A stretch of DNA of 17,572 bases from UBA7985 sp049612785 (lineage in GTDB: Bacteria; Pseudomonadota; Alphaproteobacteria; UBA7985). Shown one piece after another: positions 15,478-17,572 of this stretch. Position 1 is the first letter of the stretch; every line of letters begins with the position of its first letter. The stretch spans positions 1-17,572 of the forward strand of contig JBMZBW010000047.1 in assembly GCA_049612785.1 (NCBI GenBank), read 5' to 3'. Position numbers and translations under genes: made by a program. The notes below the pieces were generated by a model. The model saw nothing but the letters and a program-made list of their open reading frames with translations, searched no databases and was not told where the DNA came from.

Positions 15478-16719
15478 TTAAGCCGAACCCAAGGTCGGGC
15501 GGCTGGCGTTGGTTGAACTGGATGGAGCGTCAGAAGCAGCTTCGGACGCGTCTTGTATGGCCTGTGAGGTCAGTTGCTCTCCGCTGACGTCCTCACTGTT
15601 CGCAGCAGCATCACGCATTTGACGATCATGCTCAGCGTCTGAGGTCAGCCCCTTATCAAGACTGTAGAAGAAGAACCCGACCGCTTGAATCAGCATCAAC
15701 GCCGCCAGCACAAGGATCAGGATGTAATAAAGCGGAACGTGGCTGAAGTTTTCACCGGTGGACGTATTCCAGTTGATCTGCTTGAAGCTCGATGCGCCAG
15801 GAATTCTTCCGTCAAAGTTGCGCGTCAGGATGATTTCAGTCAGCGGGTTGAAAGACGTGATCTGGAACACCTTGTTCATGGCCAGATGCCAAGACACCCA
15901 CCAGAGGCCAATCATGGATGGGAACAGGAAGATGAGTGTTCCAACGACATCAATCCAGTGTTTCACCCGACGGCTCATGGCCCCGTAGATCAGGTCTACC
16001 CGCACGTGGCCTTCATCCATGAAGGTATAAGCACAGGCAAAGGCAATGACGATGGCATTGTAGAACATCAGCTCAGTCGCAAACCAAGGCATTGTCACGA
16101 CGTCATCGCCTGGAACGATTTCGAGGCCGAAAAACGCAATTGGTAGACCGTTTGCGCGGAAGACCTGCTGTAGAAAGATGATCATGATCTGCTGGAAAGC
16201 CATCAGCAAGACAAACCACGCTGCGAGCTTGCCGATCGTACCGTTGAAAGAGTTAATCCCGCTCGCAACGCGGCGCAGGATAGGTCGGTAAATCAGGCCC
16301 GCGACCAAAAGCGCGAGAACCAGAGCCAGAAACATGAAGAAGAACTCGGCAGACTTGCCGAAAATCAGGGCGTTGACGATGTAGTCATCAGCCGGGAACT
16401 TCACAACGATGGACTTCAGCCGCGCATATTCGAGTAAATCAGTTGAGTTGCCAACGATCGTACCGTCGTCGATAGCCGCCTGTGCTGCCTTGAGCAGATC
16501 GGGCTGCTTTTTCAGAACCGCATCAAAGGCTGACAGCTCACCACTTTCCGCCAACTTTGCGGTCAGTGCTTCCAATTCTGGCTGAGCTGAAGCGGCGCGA
16601 TTGTTCGCCGTCATGATGCCGTAGAACCATGCCGCCGCCTTATACGGAGCCATAACAAGGTTCATAAAGCCCAAGGCTATTGCGGTCATGAGCGACCAAA
16701 TTCCAGTGAGAACAGCCAT
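15478..16719 (-). CDS. Enlarged TRAP transporter small permease (DctQ-1)
   Basis: The 413-aa protein is about twice a normal DctQ. It begins with a membrane helix (about 5-34), then a soluble region at 38-115 that is rich in Ala, Glu, Lys and Asp. A helix at about 122-145 and the DctQ core follow. The signature GHVRVDLIYG is at 237-246. Further helices lie at about 258-277 and 328-352. The C-terminal tail (360-413) is Ala-, Ser- and Glu-rich and probably disordered. A good AAGGA ribosome site precedes the ATG at 16719. It is paired with DctM-1, which is enlarged as well, and follows SBP-1 after 259 bp. The extra domains are unassigned; they may meet the DctM-1 insertion. Confidence 0.9.
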   Translation of the reverse strand: MAVLTGIWSLMTAIALGFMNLVMAPYKAAAWFYGIMTANNRAASAQPELEALTAKLAESGELSAFDAVLKKQPDLLKAAQAAIDDGTIVGNSTDLLEYARLKSIVVKFPADDYIVNALIFGKSAEFFFMFLALVLALLVAGLIYRPILRRVASGINSFNGTIGKLAAWFVLLMAFQQIMIIFLQQVFRANGLPIAFFGLEIVPGDDVVTMPWFATELMFYNAIVIAFACAYTFMDEGHVRVDLIYGAMSRRVKHWIDVVGTLIFLFPSMIGLWWVSWHLAMNKVFQITSFNPLTEIILTRNFDGRIPGASSFKQINWNTSTGENFSHVPLYYILILVLAALMLIQAVGFFFYSLDKGLTSDAEHDRQMRDAAANSEDVSGEQLTSQAIQDASEAASDAPSSSTNASRPTLGSA

Positions 16720-16978
16720 AGGGGCAGGTCCTTTTTAGCGACGAAGCGATGGCTTGGGTCGCGCATGAGGAAAACCCACAGGTCCACTCTCTTGGCGTTT
16801 ACTGAAAACTGTCAGTTGAACCCTTCTCAGGGCCTGAGCGCGATGTCCAACTGTGTGGTTCGGCAGCATGGCCTCATGCGGGCACCAAGAAACCGGGAAA
16901 ACATCCAGTGGATCTTGTCATAAGCGCGAAAGAGGCCGCCTTGTGGCGACCTCTATGCTTTGACGTTCAGTCGGAGGC
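16720..16978 (-). promoter_or_regulatory. SBP-1 to DctQ-1 intergenic region with inverted repeats
   Basis: This 259-bp gap holds no gene. Besides the hairpin at 16931-16954 it has CAGTTG (16813-16818) matched by CAACTG (16848-16853) around an inner CTCAGG/CCTGAG repeat (16826-16838), and GCATG/CATGC (16866-16879). The structure suggests mRNA attenuation or processing between the binding-protein gene and the permease genes. I see no confident promoter. Confidence 0.5.
16931..16954 (-). terminator. Intrinsic terminator or attenuator after SBP-1
   Basis: In the direction of transcription a 10-bp stem (AGAGGTCGCC pairing with GGCGGCCTCT through one G-T wobble) with an ACAA loop lies 24 bp after the SBP-1 stop and is followed by TTTCGCG. 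The T-run is short, so termination is probably partial. This would yield more binding protein than permease, as is usual for TRAP operons. Confidence 0.6.
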
Positions 16979-17572
16979 TTAGCCGCCCAGAACGCGGTCA
17001 CGCTGTGCGGTGTACTGACCAGCAGAGCGAGAAATCCAGCCGGAAGAAGCGGACATGGAAGCGCTGAAGCTGTCGTAGCAACGCTTGAACAGATCGTCGT
17101 CCATGTTTTCGTCGAATACTTCCTGAGCTGCTGCACCGAACGCATCCCAAACATCATCCGGGAACTCAAGCGCACGGGTACCGCCAGCGATCAGACGCTC
17201 CAGAGCCGCACCGTTGTTGGCGAGGTACTGAGCATGCGACCACAGGTTCGCTTCAGCACAAGCAACTTCAATCGCAGCCTGGTTCGTTTCGGACAGGGAG
17301 TCCCAACGGTCGAGGTTCATAGCGAAGGAAAGAGCAGCGCCTGGCTCGTGGAAACCAGCGGTGTAGTAGATGTTGGTTGCTTCCTGCAGACCCAAAGATT
17401 CGTCAGATGCTGGACCAATCCACTCTGCACCATCGATGGAACCGGACTGCAGAGCCTGGAAGATTTCGCCACCAGCCATGGTGATCGAAGATGCACCAAG
17501 CTTGGAAATCACTTTACCACCCAGACCTGGCATACGGTACTTCAGGCCTTCGAAATCAGCAGCAGAGTTGAT
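16979..17572 (-). CDS. TRAP transporter substrate-binding protein, TakP type (SBP-1), partial
   Basis: Only the C-terminal 197 residues lie in the window; the start lies beyond 17572 and the frame is open to the edge. The fragment has the TakP/FcbT-type hallmarks: 'LKYRMPGLGGKV' with the carboxylate-binding Arg at fragment residue 13, 'GGEIFQALQSGSIDGAEWIGP' (34-54) and 'YYTAGFHEPGAALSFAMN'. It is a periplasmic binding protein that delivers an organic acid to the DctQ-1/DctM-1 permease encoded downstream. The pocket motifs are intact here, unlike in SBP-2. The ligand cannot be read; TakP relatives bind 2-oxo acids. Confidence 0.9.
   Translation of the reverse strand: MNSAADFEGLKYRMPGLGGKVISKLGASSITMAGGEIFQALQSGSIDGAEWIGPASDESLGLQEATNIYYTAGFHEPGAALSFAMNLDRWDSLSETNQAAIEVACAEANLWSHAQYLANNGAALERLIAGGTRALEFPDDVWDAFGAAAQEVFDENMDDDLFKRCYDSFSASMSASSGWISRSAGQYTAQRDRVLGG

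Overview
This 17.6 kb window looks like chromosomal DNA of an alphaproteobacterium, probably a marine Rhodobacterales-type or related lineage. The basis is its moderately high GC, tandem TRAP transporters of the TakP/FcbT type, an alphaproteobacterial-style Zur box, and the protein families present. There are no rRNA or tRNA genes, CRISPR arrays, insertion sequences or phage genes. The organism assignment is an inference; nothing in the window is diagnostic to genus.

Region 1 (1-1349): an AT-richer leader without genes, then a plus-strand sterol desaturase / fatty acid hydroxylase family membrane enzyme with all three histidine clusters. It converges on the next group.

Region 2 (1363-7617): a zinc-homeostasis locus. 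A Zur repressor gene on the plus strand is divergent from a five-gene minus-strand run: a ZrgA-like (DUF2796) periplasmic protein, a DUF1007 protein, an ABC ATPase, an FtsX/MacB-like permease and a DUF3299 protein. The shared 79-bp intergenic region carries a clear Zur-box palindrome (7030-7044). The gene set matches the Zur-regulated Zrg zinc-acquisition system described in Vibrio. Two further co-directional genes, a DMT-family exporter and the zinc metalloprotease HtpX, follow after 65 bp and may be read through.

Region 3 (7633-17572): a minus-strand cluster built around two complete TRAP transporters of the TakP/FcbT family. In transcription order it holds SBP-1 (partial, cut by the window end), an enlarged DctQ-1, a giant 1054-aa DctM-1, DctQ-2, DctM-2, SBP-2 and an Old Yellow Enzyme-type flavin oxidoreductase. 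The binding-protein genes flank the four permease genes. A terminator-like hairpin follows SBP-1 and probably allows SBP-1 to be made in excess of the permeases. DctM-1 carries a roughly 320-residue helical soluble insertion that DctM-2 lacks, and DctQ-1 also carries an extra soluble domain. This pair is the least explained part of the window.

Functional reading: the zinc locus is probably a Zur-repressed acquisition system expressed under zinc starvation. The TRAP/OYE cluster probably imports one or two organic acids using an ion gradient, with the flavoenzyme possibly acting on an imported unsaturated compound. The substrate cannot be read from sequence.
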